DNA from: Phaffia rhodozyma
Lineage: Eukaryota > Basidiomycota > Tremellomycetes > Cystofilobasidiales > Mrakiaceae
Direction of reading: 5' to 3'
Length of the DNA stretch: 64,000 bases
NCBI GenBank assembly: GCA_014706385.1
Contig: JACGZH010000006.1
Span: forward strand, 1,674,001-1,738,000
Below are positions 1-13,905 of the stretch, in pieces. The stretch's first letter is position 1, and every line of letters begins with the position of its first letter. Below the pieces are notes generated by a model. That model was not told where the DNA came from. It worked only from the letters and a program-made list of their open reading frames with translations, and did not search any database. The position numbers and the translations under genes were made by a program.

Positions 1-3000
1 CTTTCTTTCCTCTCCTCGACACCTCAACAACAGTTTTGTAATTCCACCGGATCAGGGAAATGTCTGCGTGCTCATTCTTAAACATCCTGGTGTCAATACG
101 CTTCCCAATTACTTTCCGTCGTTCGAGACCGACAGCTTTCTCTGTCCGAGCACGAGAACGGATGGAGCGGTCGGCTCAGTCGAAGAGGAAGACGTCCCGA
201 TGTCAAGAGAGGAGATGAGTATGATACCGACGACAAAAGATCAGCCAACGATGAGTGGGCTGAGAAATCATATAGAGACTGATCTTGATGATGGCGCCAC
301 CGTCGCCGCCGCCGCCGACGATGACAACGATAACGGAGGCGACCTCACGCCGATGGCTGAGTTGGAAAGAATCATTACAGATCAGGATGTAGATAGAGAC
401 GGAGAAGGCCGGAAAGTCGATATCGACATTGCTTCTTTCTTAGAGTGCGTTCATATGTCCAATGGTATCTCGAGCTTTCCAGGGATTTCCTTAAATCCTC
501 GTTGTTCTTTCTCCCAACAGGTTCGCAGTTCAGGCGACGCAGTGTGTAGAGCTTCTTCATAGTAATAACATCATCCATCGAGAGATCCGACCGAACGCTT
601 TTCAGTACGCTCTCTTCTTCACTCATCCTCTTAGCGTCTTTTCCCCTTGAATCTCAAACGCGAAACACCACTCTCTCGCAAATGTTTCTCAGCTTGAACT
701 TATCAGCAGGAACGATCAGATGGGCACATTTCGGAAATAGGTCAATTTCTTTGGAAGGAATGGGTGGGCCGAATGGGTTGGTCCTCGCTTCCGAAGCGAT
801 GGGAGATAAAGAACGAAAACAGATCGTCAGGTCAGTTTCCCTCCTTTCCCTCTTGGTGCTGGATCTTCTGCGTGGTGGGATGGCAAGCGAGTGCGGGCGC
901 GCGATCTTGAAACTTCATTTTCGGATACATCGATCTGACACATCACATATCTGAACTCATACATAAATACGCGCGAACAGAGCGCTCAACTATCTAGCCC
1001 CCGAACAAACGGGCAGAGTTCAGTTTCAATCAGACCATCGAACCGATCTCTATTGCCTGGGGATGACGTTCTACTCAATCTTGACTGGTTCCGTCGCTTT
1101 CGAAGGTTTATCCATCGTGTCATCTCTCTTCTCTCCCTTCGTATCTGTGATCCCTTTCCCTCTGTTGATCAAGAGTCTTCACTCGCGCGCTTTTCTGTGT
1201 TCTAGGTCGCTCATTCGAAGTATTCAAATCTATCGTCGCAGATGACCCGCCTAAGGTTCATGAGATTCGACCAGACGTCCCTAGAGTCATCAGCGCCATC
1301 ATCTTCAAATTGTTGTCGAAAAATCCGGATGACAGATATCTTTCGGTCGTTGGATTGAAGGCGGATCTGCTAACATGCCAGCACCGGTTGACTGAAGGTT
1401 GGAACTCGAAAAACGAGACAGCAGAGTTGGTACCATTTTTTGAGATCGCTAGTCAGGATAAATTTTCAGAATTCGTCTTGCCGAACAAACTGGTACGTTA
1501 GAAGCTCTATTTCCTCTGGAACGGAATCAGAGGTTGCAACTCTTCCCTTCTTCTTCCAAACTGATGTTGTATGAGGATTCTTCATCGTATACAGTTCGGG
1601 AGGTCGAAAGAATTAGAAATCATGAGAGTGGTCATCAAACGCGTCGCATCTACCGTATGCTTCTATCTCCCTCCCTTTCTCTCTCTTCTTTCCATCGAAT
1701 TCTGTGCCCACTGACCTCTCATCCTCAACTGCATCTCGTTTAAAGCACACAAATCATTACGCCACCCATAACTTCTTATATCCAAGTTCCTCCACAGGAG
1801 GAAGTGTCACTCACTCCAATCCCACCACTACTACGAATTACCTCGTAGGTGGAGGTGCCCAGACGGTTGACTCAGGGAGCGATATGGATTCCGCCACATT
1901 TTCGATCGGAGGCTCAGCTAGCGGCGACGTCGTCGGCGTATCTGTCGGAGTAGGCGGAACGAGTGTAGGAGTTGGAAATGGAGTGGTTGGCAAACTAAAA
2001 CTAGACAGTTCACTTTATCCTAATGAGACTACCGGTACCGGCACATTGAAGGATTCACCGGGCTCCCAGGAGAGATCGGAGTCCATAGCCACTCATTCCG
2101 GTCAGGGAAGTTCAAATCTTGGACATGCTCATGTGTTGGCACATGGCCTTGTGGGAGGGAATGTCAGGTCTCACGGCAATGCGAAAGAGAGGTTGGCGGC
2201 CGCTAGGGCTATTGTCATTACCGGGCCGGCTGGAGTCGGCAAGGTTCGTTCTCGTCATCTCTTCTGCAGTTGCCTCTGTTCTCTTTCTCTTCTTCACCTG
2301 AGATTTTGGCTGATATCGATCGTCTTTGATCGTTGATAGAGCGCTTTGGTGCTGGCAAGTCAAACAGTCTGCCGAAGTAGTGGATTCTACGGTGTAGCCA
2401 AATTTGACGGTTCGGTCAGCTTTGTTCTCGACGTGTTCAGATTTTGTATCTGATAATCTTCTGTTTCGTTTCAATTTGACCCGATAGCTACCGAGACATC
2501 GCCCTACTCGGCTATTTTGTCAAGTCTTTCGTTGATCTTCAAGCAACTCCTCACAGAATTCCAATCCGACTTACATGCGTTCGTAAATGCCCTTCAACTT
2601 CGGCTGGGTCCTCAATTATCAAATATTCAGTTACTTTTCGTTCGTCCGTTTTTGTCCTTCATGTATCTTCTTTGCATGTTTTGTCCTAAGAAAATGTTGT
2701 TTCTGTTGGGGGCAATGTTATTTGATACATCTTCTTTAAACAGCACGCGGTCCCAGAATTGAAGGAGCTTCTCTCGCTCTTTGGTTTCGAAGTACACTCT
2801 CCAGCAGAGCCGTTGCCGAGTTCTGAAAGCAGATCAAGGTTTCAGTCACTATGTCTGAATGTGATTGCTACATTAGCTCAGATGCATTGTGAGCAGTGTA
2901 CTTTGTATGTGTATCGGAATCCTCCCGGAAACTAGTTTTGCTGATTCTTTCGCACTCCTGCTTCTGATTCTTTCCCAAGTGCTCACGATGTTCTTCGATG

Positions 3001-6000
3001 ACTTGTATGCATTCTCTATCTTTTCAATGATGTCCTATCGACCTGGCCAATAGGATCATTTGGCTGAACTTTATGCTTTCCTTTTGCTCGATGATAGACA
3101 CTACGCTGATGAACCCTCGCTAAGCTTGATTCGATCGATCGCTTCTGCTAAAATCCGGATGGTTAGTTCCCTTTTGCCAAGCTGCTCTCTGAATCTCGTT
3201 CCCTGTGAGAACAGCCGACTGACATATTTACCCTAAATTATCTGTCGACACGATGCCTGTAAAGCTGATCATCACAACCCTCCGACCAGACGATGAGACT
3301 TTTGTCGCCCGTGTCAGACAGATCTTTGGGAATGGATCCAGAGCAACTTATATAAACCTCTCACCGCTCTCGGCTTCATCCGTTATGTCACTGGTGAAAG
3401 GGACGTTGCACGAATCAAATGAAGTTAGCATCATATCTTTTGCCTTGCTTCTCTAACGAAATCATCACCATTCTGTTGTGGCTAGATGACATAGTTTACG
3501 ATACTAAGATTTCTTTGACCCTTAATCTCATCCTTAAAGAACGTATTGACGCCCTTGGTCAACATGCTCTATAGGCGAGTCACCTTCCTCTCTGTTTCTT
3601 GTGTTTTGCAATGTAACTCTAATGTCTTAGCGACCCTCTAACGCAACCGTCAAAACAGGCACACTAAAGGAAACGCATTCTCCATTCGAAATCTTCTCGT
3701 CGCGCTCAAACGACATAATCACATCTATTTTGATTGGACTAACAACATATGGCGATTCAATATCCAAACAATCGAATCCACCTTCTTCTCCCAGATCGTT
3801 CAATCCGATGATGATAATGACATCTCGTTCTTACTGCAACACCTGAATGATCTTCCCCATGATGTTCAAAGATTTCTAGTCTGGGGTTCCTTCTTTGGCG
3901 GTCAGGTGAATCAATTTGGTTTTCTTTTCTTCTCCTCTGCTTTCTTTATTGACCAACGACGTATTTTGTGCCCATTTACTGCTCTATTTGATAGTTCCGA
4001 CCGCAAGATATCATCACGCTCATGGATCAAGAGGAAACCTCTGGTAGTGATGATTCTGAAGACGAACTCCGTCTAGGGAGACTTGCTCGAGGAAGCATCA
4101 ATGGACTCCAGGTTGCACTTGCGGAGGGTTGGTTGATTAGCAGAGGTCGAGAAGTACGTGATCGCCAACCTGTTCTCTCTTATATTTATGAATCTGATTT
4201 TCTTCCTTTTCCTCTCTGATCATTTGTATGATTTATGATACTTCGTCCCTTGTAGTGGGTTACCTTTGCGCACGATCGATATCGACAAGCAGCTCTCAAC
4301 CTTGGACTCGAACAAGTGCCTCGCGATGTTCAGATGATGGCCCTGAAGATAGCAGACCTCTTACTCGCGTCGGCTAACCCGGATTACTTCCAGATTGCAG
4401 AACATCTATTGAAATGTGTGCCACTGTTGGTAGTCGAGAACCATGGAAGAAATCATTACAGAAAAATCTTGCAGGCTGCCGGAGATATAGCGATCGCTCA
4501 GGGTGCTCATGAAGTGAGTCCTCCATCCTCGTCCGCACGCATCACGATTGAGAGTTCTAGTTGATGGGTAAACCCCTGTCTTGTTTCGGCAGACTGCTCT
4601 TCGATATATTCAAGCCTGTAAAGAACTTTTAGAACCAGACTCTTGGAGTACAGAAGTAAGTTAACAACTTTTTTGTGAACACGATCGGCCATGATCCTTG
4701 TCCGTATAGTAACAGCATTTCGATCTGGAATTATCTCTCATCTTTAGTATCAAAATACGATTGATCTGTATCTATCTTTGATAGAGTGAGTCACAACCTT
4801 CTCCTGATGTGCATTGGATACACGGGCTGATGAAGCACATCTCTGAACTGATGACTCTGTCAAAAAGACTTCTTACTTGGAAAGGTGACTCGACGATGAC
4901 AGGAGTACTTGTGAAAGAACTCCATGAGAAATGCATCTGTCCTGTAGACAGAGCTCGTGTATTCCGAGCGGAATCGAGAAGCTTTTGGATGCGTGGTGCT
5001 TTGCAAGAGGCATTGAATCTTTTTGTTGAAGGTAAATCTTGGGCAATTATCCCTCTTGTCCGAAGCATCTCGCTGATGTACAGATTGAGACTGACGCTTT
5101 TTCTTACGATCGATGTTTTGTGTGTAGCACTTGGTATATTGGGGATCCATGTCGCGTAAGTGAAATGATCAAGTCGAACAAGACCTAGGAAACTGACAAA
5201 TGATAATAATCCTTCGATGTAGCAAACAATACTCCCAACAAGAGATCAATGAGATGTCAGTATTTTTCTCTTCCTAATCAAACAACAAGCAGAATAATAG
5301 TTAACGGTGCAAAGTCTCCTTCTCCTGATTTCAATCTCGCAGGTATGAGTTGACAAAGAGTATGGTCATGGCTACGGGGATGGAAAACATATTGTCCAGT
5401 CCAAAAGCGACAGATCCTAGAATCGAACTTGCTTCTTCCATCCTTTCGGAGGCAAGCACCAGTATGTCCTCATGAATAATGGCTCTGATTGAGCTTTAAA
5501 TCTTGCACGATGTTCATGTTTGCTGACTGAATTTCTATCTAATTACGTCGGATTGTGCGACAGCTGCGTATTGGGCTAGAAACGGCCTGAGCGATGTGAT
5601 AGGCTTGATGGTACGTAATCTTTGCGTCTCACGGTCAAAATAGAGAGAGAACACTCGAAACTTATCTGAGTCAACACTTTAACAGATCGTGCAGCTTTCT
5701 TTGAAACACGGAATGACCGCCTCAAGTTCACTTGGGTTTGCCTGGTTTGGAGGAACCGCCTGTCAGTCTATCTTGACCTTTCTAATTGGATTAATCGATT
5801 TGCAGCTTTCTGACATTTACAACGTTGTCTCAAAAAATTGATAGCCGAGGTCCATGACGCCTTCCGCTTTGCAGGAGGAATTTCAAGGCTCGCTCTCCAA
5901 CTTGCCGATACATGGTCGAACAACACCGAGAAAGGGTGAAGCCTTTTCTCCTTGATGCACCACACAATCGAACCGACTTTTCTCCAAACTGACATGATTG

Positions 6001-9000
6001 GAATATTCGATTCGTAGACGAGTTACTTTGCTTTACGGAATCTTGGCTGCTCCCTTTGATGGAGAGAGCCTTCGTGCTAATCATGAACGCGTATGTCTCG
6101 GAGGTTCTCTTCTTCTCGATTGCATGTTCCCTGATGCATGGCTGATTCTTGATAAATTCTTGTTCATACGGACATCTTTAGTTCTTAAAATCTACTAAGG
6201 TCAGTCGTTTTTAGGTCTTATTCCAAATTCTCTTTGATCCATGATGCATACTCATCTTCCTGTTTTGCATCACCAGTATTCTCTCGCTGCAGGAGACAGG
6301 ACATACTCCTGTCTCGGAGTCATCCATCAACTCGCCGCCAAGTGAGTGTTGCTTGATGTTTTCATGCATTTGTCTAATGGTTGACATGATTCTCACGTCC
6401 TACTTTATATTGAAACCAGACTTTATTCCTCCGAACATGTCTCAGATGGTTTACTGTTTTGCGAGGAAGCTATAGCCGATGTCATCGAGTGGGCAGGAGA
6501 AACCGAGATGGTGACCTTGATTAGAGGCGTTGCAGGCACGATGAGAGCAATTGCTGGAAAGACTATCAACACATCGCCAGAAACTATACTGGACTCTGAA
6601 GATTTTTGTTATGCCACTGATTATCCCGCCAACGCAGCAGAAGTCGTGAGTTGACTTCAAGATCATGCTCAATCTGAAGAATTCGAGAAGGCTAATGTTT
6701 TCTTTTTGTTCTCAATTCTGTCTGACATAACCACAGGTCAACCAATGGACTGCATCGTTCAAGGTGAATTCTTATGATGGCATTTGGCACTTTGTGAAGA
6801 CACAAGATGTTAAATACTGACACATCGCATGGGACGCACAGACGCTTGCTCTATATTCGCTAGGATGGCATGCGGCTGCGGCTGAAACAGGGTTTTTATG
6901 TTGGAAAGATAGGGATTGGAATCCAAAGTATGTTTCTCTCATGTCACTATGTGATCTAATCAAACCTCACTGATCAGTCTTGTCAACTAGTCATTATCAT
7001 GTTCGAGCTGGACTTCACTATCATTCATTGGCTATGATTGAATGTCTTAGAACCTCTCTACCACCAGCGACGGAGAAGCGCTATCGAGACCAGATCGCAG
7101 AAAACCAGCGATTCATTGGTAGATGGCTTGATACCGGATCTGTGAACTTTTTGCATTGGCTCACTTTGGTCGAAGCCGAACTTGCTTCTCTTGATAATGG
7201 TTCCGATGCGTTCAGGCTCTATGACGAAGCTGTCAAACTTGCGTACGTTCCTTCATAGCGTTTATCCGTGCCGGTAGGAGATCGAAAGTGACCTGACTTG
7301 ATTTTCTGATATCTTATATGATTCTCATTATTCATCAGTCAAGATGGTGGTTGGGTTCTTGACGAGGGAAACGCATTGTTCTTGTCTGGTAGTCATTTCG
7401 TGCGAAGTGGAGTCAAGTGAGATTTTGCCTTTGATCATATACTGAATTAGTATCAGACTGAAAACATTCTGACTCACTTATTATCAATTTCTATATTGTC
7501 CGTTTTAGACAATTTGGTACAGAGTGAGTCCAATCTTCGTATTTTTATCACTACGAACAATTTTGACATCGTTTTAACCATTTCAACGATACGAAGGCTT
7601 CAAAACAGGGCTATCGCAAGGCATACCCACTGGGGATCCTTTGGAATCTCAAATTATTTATCAAGCAAAATCGTCATGACCGATACTATCATCTCTCGCG
7701 CGTGTGCTGACACAAGTGAAGTATGCCCGCAGCTCTTCACCGTATCTTTATGGAAAATCATAGAATTTAACAGTGTTGTTTGAATTTAACATCATTTCTA
7801 GATCGGGGTTCAGACTGATTATACTGCTGTGGGCCCAGTGTCGGTTCCACAACGACCGGTCTATAACGCGTTCCCTTCTGCGGAATCGGATGAAGAGCAC
7901 CCGAACTTTGAAAACCTTACTACCGACGATCTCACTGCCATCATTAAGGCTTCCCAAGTCATATCTTCCGTATGTTTGTTCATACTGCTCATGTTCCCGT
8001 TCACATCATTAATTGACAACACCCGTTTTTCTCTCTAACTCAGGATGTCAATGTTTCCGCTACTCTAGTAAGAGTCGCCTTCTCTTATCTCAGTGCACAT
8101 CATAGTTTCATATTGAAATCATCGATCGTTTGCGGATTTATAGGAAAGCCTAACTGAGTTGACAGTAGAATACTCTGGTGTAAGGCGAATCATTATTTTC
8201 TAACACAGAGAATTGCTCATTGGTTCTGTGTAAGCTGACGAACTGGTTGTGAACAGGCTGATACTGCATCCATAGTAGTCAAACTTGAAGATGGTCAAGT
8301 ATGTATACGCACTTCAACTGATGCTTACAACACTCACTAACTTTTCCTCTCGGTTCTCCAGTTTTCAATTGCCACCAAGCTTGTTCTTCCTGGAAATTGT
8401 GTCTACTTTGAACGACCCATCCTCATATCAGAAAACCCGGACCCGTTATTTCAAGCCGTCATGGGACGTGTATTACAGTCTAAGGAGACGGTATTCTTAT
8501 CAAACGCTGCTACCGATCCCAGTCCGTCAAAAACCTCCTCATTCGGTGTCTCCTAATCTCTCAAGCTTATATTTCTGCTTCGGTGGTTTACTTAGGATTC
8601 ATGTCTGCAACTCAAGCAGCGCCAGGCCAACATCCAAAATCGGTAGTCTGCTTGTTAGTGAATACATCAGACATATAATGTTCTTATATATTCTCATCCT
8701 AATGTACTGACAACATCGTATAATAACCACGATAGGGCAATTGAGCATAAGAGTTTAGTGTTGGGTGCGATTTACTTAACATCTGGAAAGACCAACGGTA
8801 AGTCTCTGATCTGCATCACTACCCATCTATCCGAATAGTCTTTCTCACTTGCCTTCTACGTGGTCTGTATATTGCGACAACCTAACTACACCTGATCTGA
8901 AAGCTTTCACGCCATCCAATGTCAATGTTCTCCAAATCCTCGCGCGACAAGCTTCGATCGCGATCGGTAATGCCTTACTTTTCCGGAAGGTAAGTATATT

Positions 9001-12000
9001 GTGTTCACGTCCCCTTCGACGCTATATACTCATATAGTGCCATTTACTACTTGTACGTGTAGCTGCATAGAGCAACACAAGCCAATATTCGGATGATCGA
9101 TCAACAGAAGAAGTGTATGTGGTTTCGCTTGCATTTTTATCTCAGATTTTGATTGAGGGCTGATCGACTCTATATCATCGTTGTCTATGATAGCCCTCGA
9201 GGAAGCTCGAAAGTCAAGGCAAGAGGCAATGACTGCTACCAAAATCAAGTCCAATTTCCTGGCCTCTATGTCCCATGAGCTTCGGACGCCTTTTAGTTCC
9301 TTCTACGGCCTATTGGGTCTTCTTAGCGAAACAACTCTAAACTCGGAACAGAGAGAATTTGTTGGAACAGCCCGACAAAGTTGTGAATTGCTACTTGAGG
9401 TAAGTGGGCCTTTATCGCATTATCTTGTTCCATCTTGAGAATCATGATCGGTATACTAATCTCGAAGTTCTTATGTTGACGTTCTTGTTTTAGATCATCG
9501 ATAGTTTGTTGGATTATTCGAAACTAGAAGCAGGTGCCGTCAAACTAGAGCTTCTCACTTTCTCTCCAGGTACGTGATCCGAGGAAACACGAACACCCTT
9601 CTCTAGGTGACTAGAACTAATTATACTTCTCTGGCTTACTTTCTCACATAAACAGAGGGCCTCATAGCTGAATGTCAAGAGCTCTTATTGACATTGGTAA
9701 ATAATATCATAGTTTTCTTGTCGATATTCCTGAACTATTGTTCATCTTTTTAGCTTTGAATTTAATCAAACCAGGCTACTCAACGAAGTCTTGAATTGAC
9801 ATATAACATTGATCCGAAGGTTCCTTCGCATATCATTTCTGATCCTTCGAGGTGCGTCTGCTTTCGGCATGATCTATATCGTTTGTGAGCGAACTTGGAA
9901 ATAACCTGTTCTTCTTTCAAATTATGCCTTTTCTAGAATCCGGCAAATCATGTACGTCTACTTAACCTTGCGGTAAAAACCTACAGTTTGCTAAATTTAA
10001 CTTTCTTTCCTAATCTTATTTCAGTATGAATATGCTAGGAAATGCTTTGAAAGTACGGGTGTCTTCTATTCTTATGTCTTTTTCTGACGTAAGCGATCAT
10101 GCTGATACAGAGATAATATCTCTATCATTAGTTTACCCATACTGGATCTGTCAATCTAGAGTGCACTCTTGATGAATCGAGTACTGTTCCCCACCGAAAA
10201 GACGAGATTGTGTTACGTTTTGAGGTCACAGACACCGGTAAGTTTATTGTTGGTTCATCATTCTTCAAAAAGCGACCACTGAATTATTTCTGCTGTTCGA
10301 TCAGGTATCGGCATGTCCAAAGCAGAGCAGCTTCTACTTTTCCAGCCTTTCAGTCAAGTGGATGGATCGACAACGAGAGTGTATGGTGGAACTGGTTTAG
10401 GTGTACGTGGTGTTCCTCAATGAGAACGTATAGTCAAGTACTCAATAAGTCAATCCGGTTTTCTCTTCAAATAGTTGAGTATCTGTTTGCAACTCGTCAA
10501 ACTGATGGGAGGGACAATCGGTGTCGAGTCAGAAGTCAACAAAGGAAGCGTATTTTCCTTTTCGATCCCGGCGAAGATAGTCTCAGACTCGCCAGAGGCT
10601 CGCAAGGTGAGTGCCCTATTTAAATCGCTATTGGCCCCATTGGCTGCTTCCTCAAAGCCTCTAAAGCTGACAACAGATACAACACTTGTTCAACACGAAG
10701 GCACTTGATGATCGAGCTGCTCTTAGTTCAGCTCTTTGCGATCACGGGCGACCTGCCATTCTCATCTCGTCTTCATCATCTGCTACGACTGCTCTCATAT
10801 CGTCTGCATTGACCGGCTCCTTTATCGTCACTACGGCCTCTATGCCTGATACACAAGCAGCGTTGATATCTCAGTCGTTCTCATTAATCATCCTCGATCA
10901 GTAAGCTCTTTATTTGGAAAAAAATAATTATGTTGACTGTATCGCTCGCCATTGACTTGTGCACTCGTTTTTGTTTATAGTCAAGCGGAGGATTCTCTTG
11001 CGCAGGTGAGAAAGATGGTCCAAAAGCTTCCGATCGCCCCGAAGATCGTCTACTTGCTTGTCCCTACGGCAGCGAACATCAACAGCAAGCCCAAGGACGA
11101 TGCCTATCCTTTCCTGAAGCCTATACGCCGAGCGAAGCTCCTGAAATTCGTAGTCGATCTGCTGCACGATAATGTGGCCAATACGGCACCTGTGAAGAAA
11201 GCAGTTATCCCGCATAAGACGCTGGATCAGTTCACTGTTGAAGAAATTGATATTTTCAAGTCCAAAAACATCTTGATTGCAGAGGTCAGCCAACTTCTCA
11301 TATCCACCTTTGCCTACGTACCAGCCTCAAGATATGATGCTGATATCGACATTGTTCTCTCCTTTTAAAAGGACAATCCGGTTGCTTCTAAGTTGTTGTG
11401 TAAGACTTTGGAGAGGTTGGGGTTGGTTGTTGTTGCCGCCGTGAATGGAAACGATGCTGTAACTGAATGGGAACGTCGACCGGATGGATATTTTTCTTTG
11501 GGACTCTTCGATCATCATGTATGTTGTTTTTGTCCGTTCTTACATCGATTTTTCACTCGGACTGATTTGATTCTGATTCTGGTCACAAATCTCCTCTCTA
11601 GATGCCCTTCCGGGACGGACCCTCGGCCACCGCTCGAATCCGATTGTTAGAATCCAAATCTCGTCGTAGTCATAGACTACCTATCGTTGGGCTTTCCGCC
11701 GATTGTGAGTATACTTTCGTTGTCGCTTTGAAAATATGAGCTGATCTATTGGCACCTTAATCTTGTAATCTTACGAATAGGTCAGCAAAGTGCTAAGTTG
11801 CTCTGTATTTCTTCTGGAATGTACGTCTGTTGTTCATCCTCCTAACTCAATAGAAAGATGTGTCTGATGTGCTTTTTCTTTGCTTTCGAATGAACTCCAC
11901 AGGCAAAACTATCTTTCAAAACCCCTTCGCCAGGTAAGAGTTTGATACCCTTTGTGAGTAGTATATCTCGTGCCAAAACTGACTGTCTTCTGTTCTATCT

Positions 12001-12057
12001 ATGCTTCTCTTTTAGGCCGAACTTGTGACTTTGCTCAGAGATTATATACTACGCTAG
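1..12057 (+). CDS. Hybrid histidine kinase, group X-like (5' end outside window)
   Basis: Sensor kinase that autophosphorylates on His and passes phosphate to its own receiver Asp; group X fungal hybrid kinases are linked to oxidative and osmotic stress signalling. The gene enters the window mid-way (an exon starts at 34, after cag). In order: kinase-like domain with HREIRP at 576-593 and LAPEQTGR near 990; P-loop GPAGVGKS at about 2221-2343, split by an intron before its Ser; a long AAA/helical region; GAF-like domain about 8270-9060; HisKA with H-box SHELRTP, His codon 9274-9276; HATPase with N-box NMLGNALKF (about 10025-10135), [15 protein letters not shown] and GGTGLGLS; receiver from about 11260 with AEDN, Asp codon 11510-11512 (LFDHHMP) and LSKPL. 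The stop is TAG 12055-12057 (ends RDYILR). All catalytic boxes of the histidine kinase and receiver look intact, while the N-terminal kinase domain looks dead. Many exons are under 40 nt. No membrane segment was seen, so it is probably cytosolic. Confidence 0.9.
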
Positions 12058-12449
12058 ATGTCCTGCTGGCCTATCTAAGATTTCTGAGCTTTCACCCAGC
12101 TCTGCTTTCTACCTTTAGCCCCCTTCTGCCCCTTTGTTCTTTTATATACCTATCTCGAACTTATGTTCTTTCCGGCTTACTTATATACCTCATGGCAGTT
12201 TCTGTACCGAATTCAACACTGGTGATGGCTTGTGCCGTTGATACTCCCTGTAATTGTTTGATGATCACTTCAAATATACTTAGAAAATGATCGAAAATCG
12301 AACAGAAAAACCCAAGTTTGCGTCGGAGAATCCCCTAATGAGATTTTTACCGGCTGTGTTCCGACATCGACCATCTTCGTCCCTTCTTCCACAGCTGAGC
12401 TTCTTCCTGGCCACATCACCTCTGTTCGCTCTCGTTAAATTACACAAAA
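12058..12449. promoter_or_regulatory. Intergenic: kinase 3' UTR and CWC15 promoter
   Basis: Stretch of 392 bases between two genes on the same strand. It is T-rich just after the kinase stop. I see no coding exon, repeat or RNA gene. The leader directly before the CWC15 ATG is CT-rich. Confidence 0.5.
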
Positions 12450-13905
12450 ATGTCCAACGCTCACGTAAGTACTTTTGTCTTGCTCAAGGCTGATCAAAGA
12501 CGCGTCAAGAATGTTTTTTTGACGGTATGATTACGGGATGTTGATAACTAAACATTGGGACGAAATAGAGACCTACTTGGAGTAAGTCACGACCTCCGCC
12601 TCACCTGGCAAACATTCGTCTTATTTCTGTCCTTCTCTTCAATATAAAATACTGATATCAAGAATTGTGGCATGTTAATTCTTGCCTTCAGACCCCGCCC
12701 AAGGTCGAGAATCTAAGAGTGGATCTCAGCAAGTCTCTAACAAGGAGATTGCATCACACACCAAGCTTAAATTCCGACAGCCCGGTCAGACTTCTACCTC
12801 TGATGTCGCTCGAGTAGATCTTCGAACTCAACTATTGATTAACGAGCGAAAAGCTGAGGATAAGAAGAGGAAAGCTCGAGGATTGCCTGCACTGCCTCCT
12901 TTGGTGCTTCCCGGTCAGGAACTCAAGACTATTCAAGACGGGTCTCCTAGTGCAGAGATCGATGAGCAGGGTGAAAGCAAGAGACGAAAGCTTGAAGAAG
13001 CTGTTGGATTGGACAGAGATGATGATGATGCTGATGACGACAATGATGATGACAGTGGAGACGAGAATGATGTGAAAGGAAAAGACAAAGCAACGTATGT
13101 GAATTGGGATCCTTGTGTTCAGCCTGGATGAGTTCATACGTTTTGAATGCTGAATCTTTTCGAATCTTTTCTACCTTTCCACTCTTCCTCAAAAAGTCCG
13201 GAAGATTCAGACGAAGACGAAGATTCAGATGTTGACTCGGATGACGACTCTGAGGATGAGACGGCAGAGCTCCTCCGAGAGTTGGAGAAAATCAAGCGAG
13301 AACGAGCAGAAGAGAAGGAGAGACAAGTTCGTCGCTGCCTTCCTGACCTTCACACCCCTTAGCTGCAAGCTCAAGATACATTTAAACGCCATGTCCACCA
13401 CTAATCTTCTTTTATCTCTCGGCATTATCATTTTTTTCTTGTTGAATAGGAAGCCGCTCTGCAGGCCTCTGAGGCAACCGACAGAGAAGCAGAGATCGCG
13501 ATGGGAAATCCTCTCTTGAACCTGGCTGCCGCCCTAGGCCAAAACGGAGATTCTGATTCCGTTTCCAATGGAGGATCTTCAGCTTCTGGTTTCAAGGTTG
13601 GTAGACGATGGGACGACGATCTGATTTTCAAAAACCAGGCAGCTGGAACGGAGGATAAGAACAAGAAGAAGGAGTTTGTGAACGATCTGCTGAGGACCGA
13701 TTTCCATCGTTCGTTATTTTCACTTGCCACCGCTTTGTACTTCATTCCAGATCTTAAAAGCTTGACGACTAATTTATCATGCTCATTCTACTCACGATGA
13801 CTATACAGGTAAATTCATGTCAAAGTAAGTCATTCCCCTTCGTTTAACAATTGAATCTGAATTGACATATACATGCTTTGTCATGACAACAGATTCATCA
13901 AGTAA
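12450..13905 (+). CDS. CWC15: Pre-mRNA splicing factor Cwc15 (Cwf15)
   Basis: Component of the Prp19/CDC5-associated spliceosome complex, acting in the nucleus on activated spliceosomes. Exons are 12450-12464, 12569-12581, 12692-13094, 13197-13326, 13450-13708, 13809-13824 and 13893-13905. They sum to 849 nt, giving 282 residues. The N-terminus reads MSNAHRPTWNPAQG, the family hallmark (A-RPTW-PA-G). The middle is very acidic (Asp/Glu runs about 110-160), followed by a coiled-coil-like ELLRELEKIKRERAEEKERQ and GNPLLN. The C-terminus DFHRKFMSKFIK matches the conserved Cwc15 tail. The first two and last two exons are microexons of 13-16 nt carrying the most conserved ends; a simple ORF search misses them. 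Assignment is secure from both termini. Confidence 0.93.
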
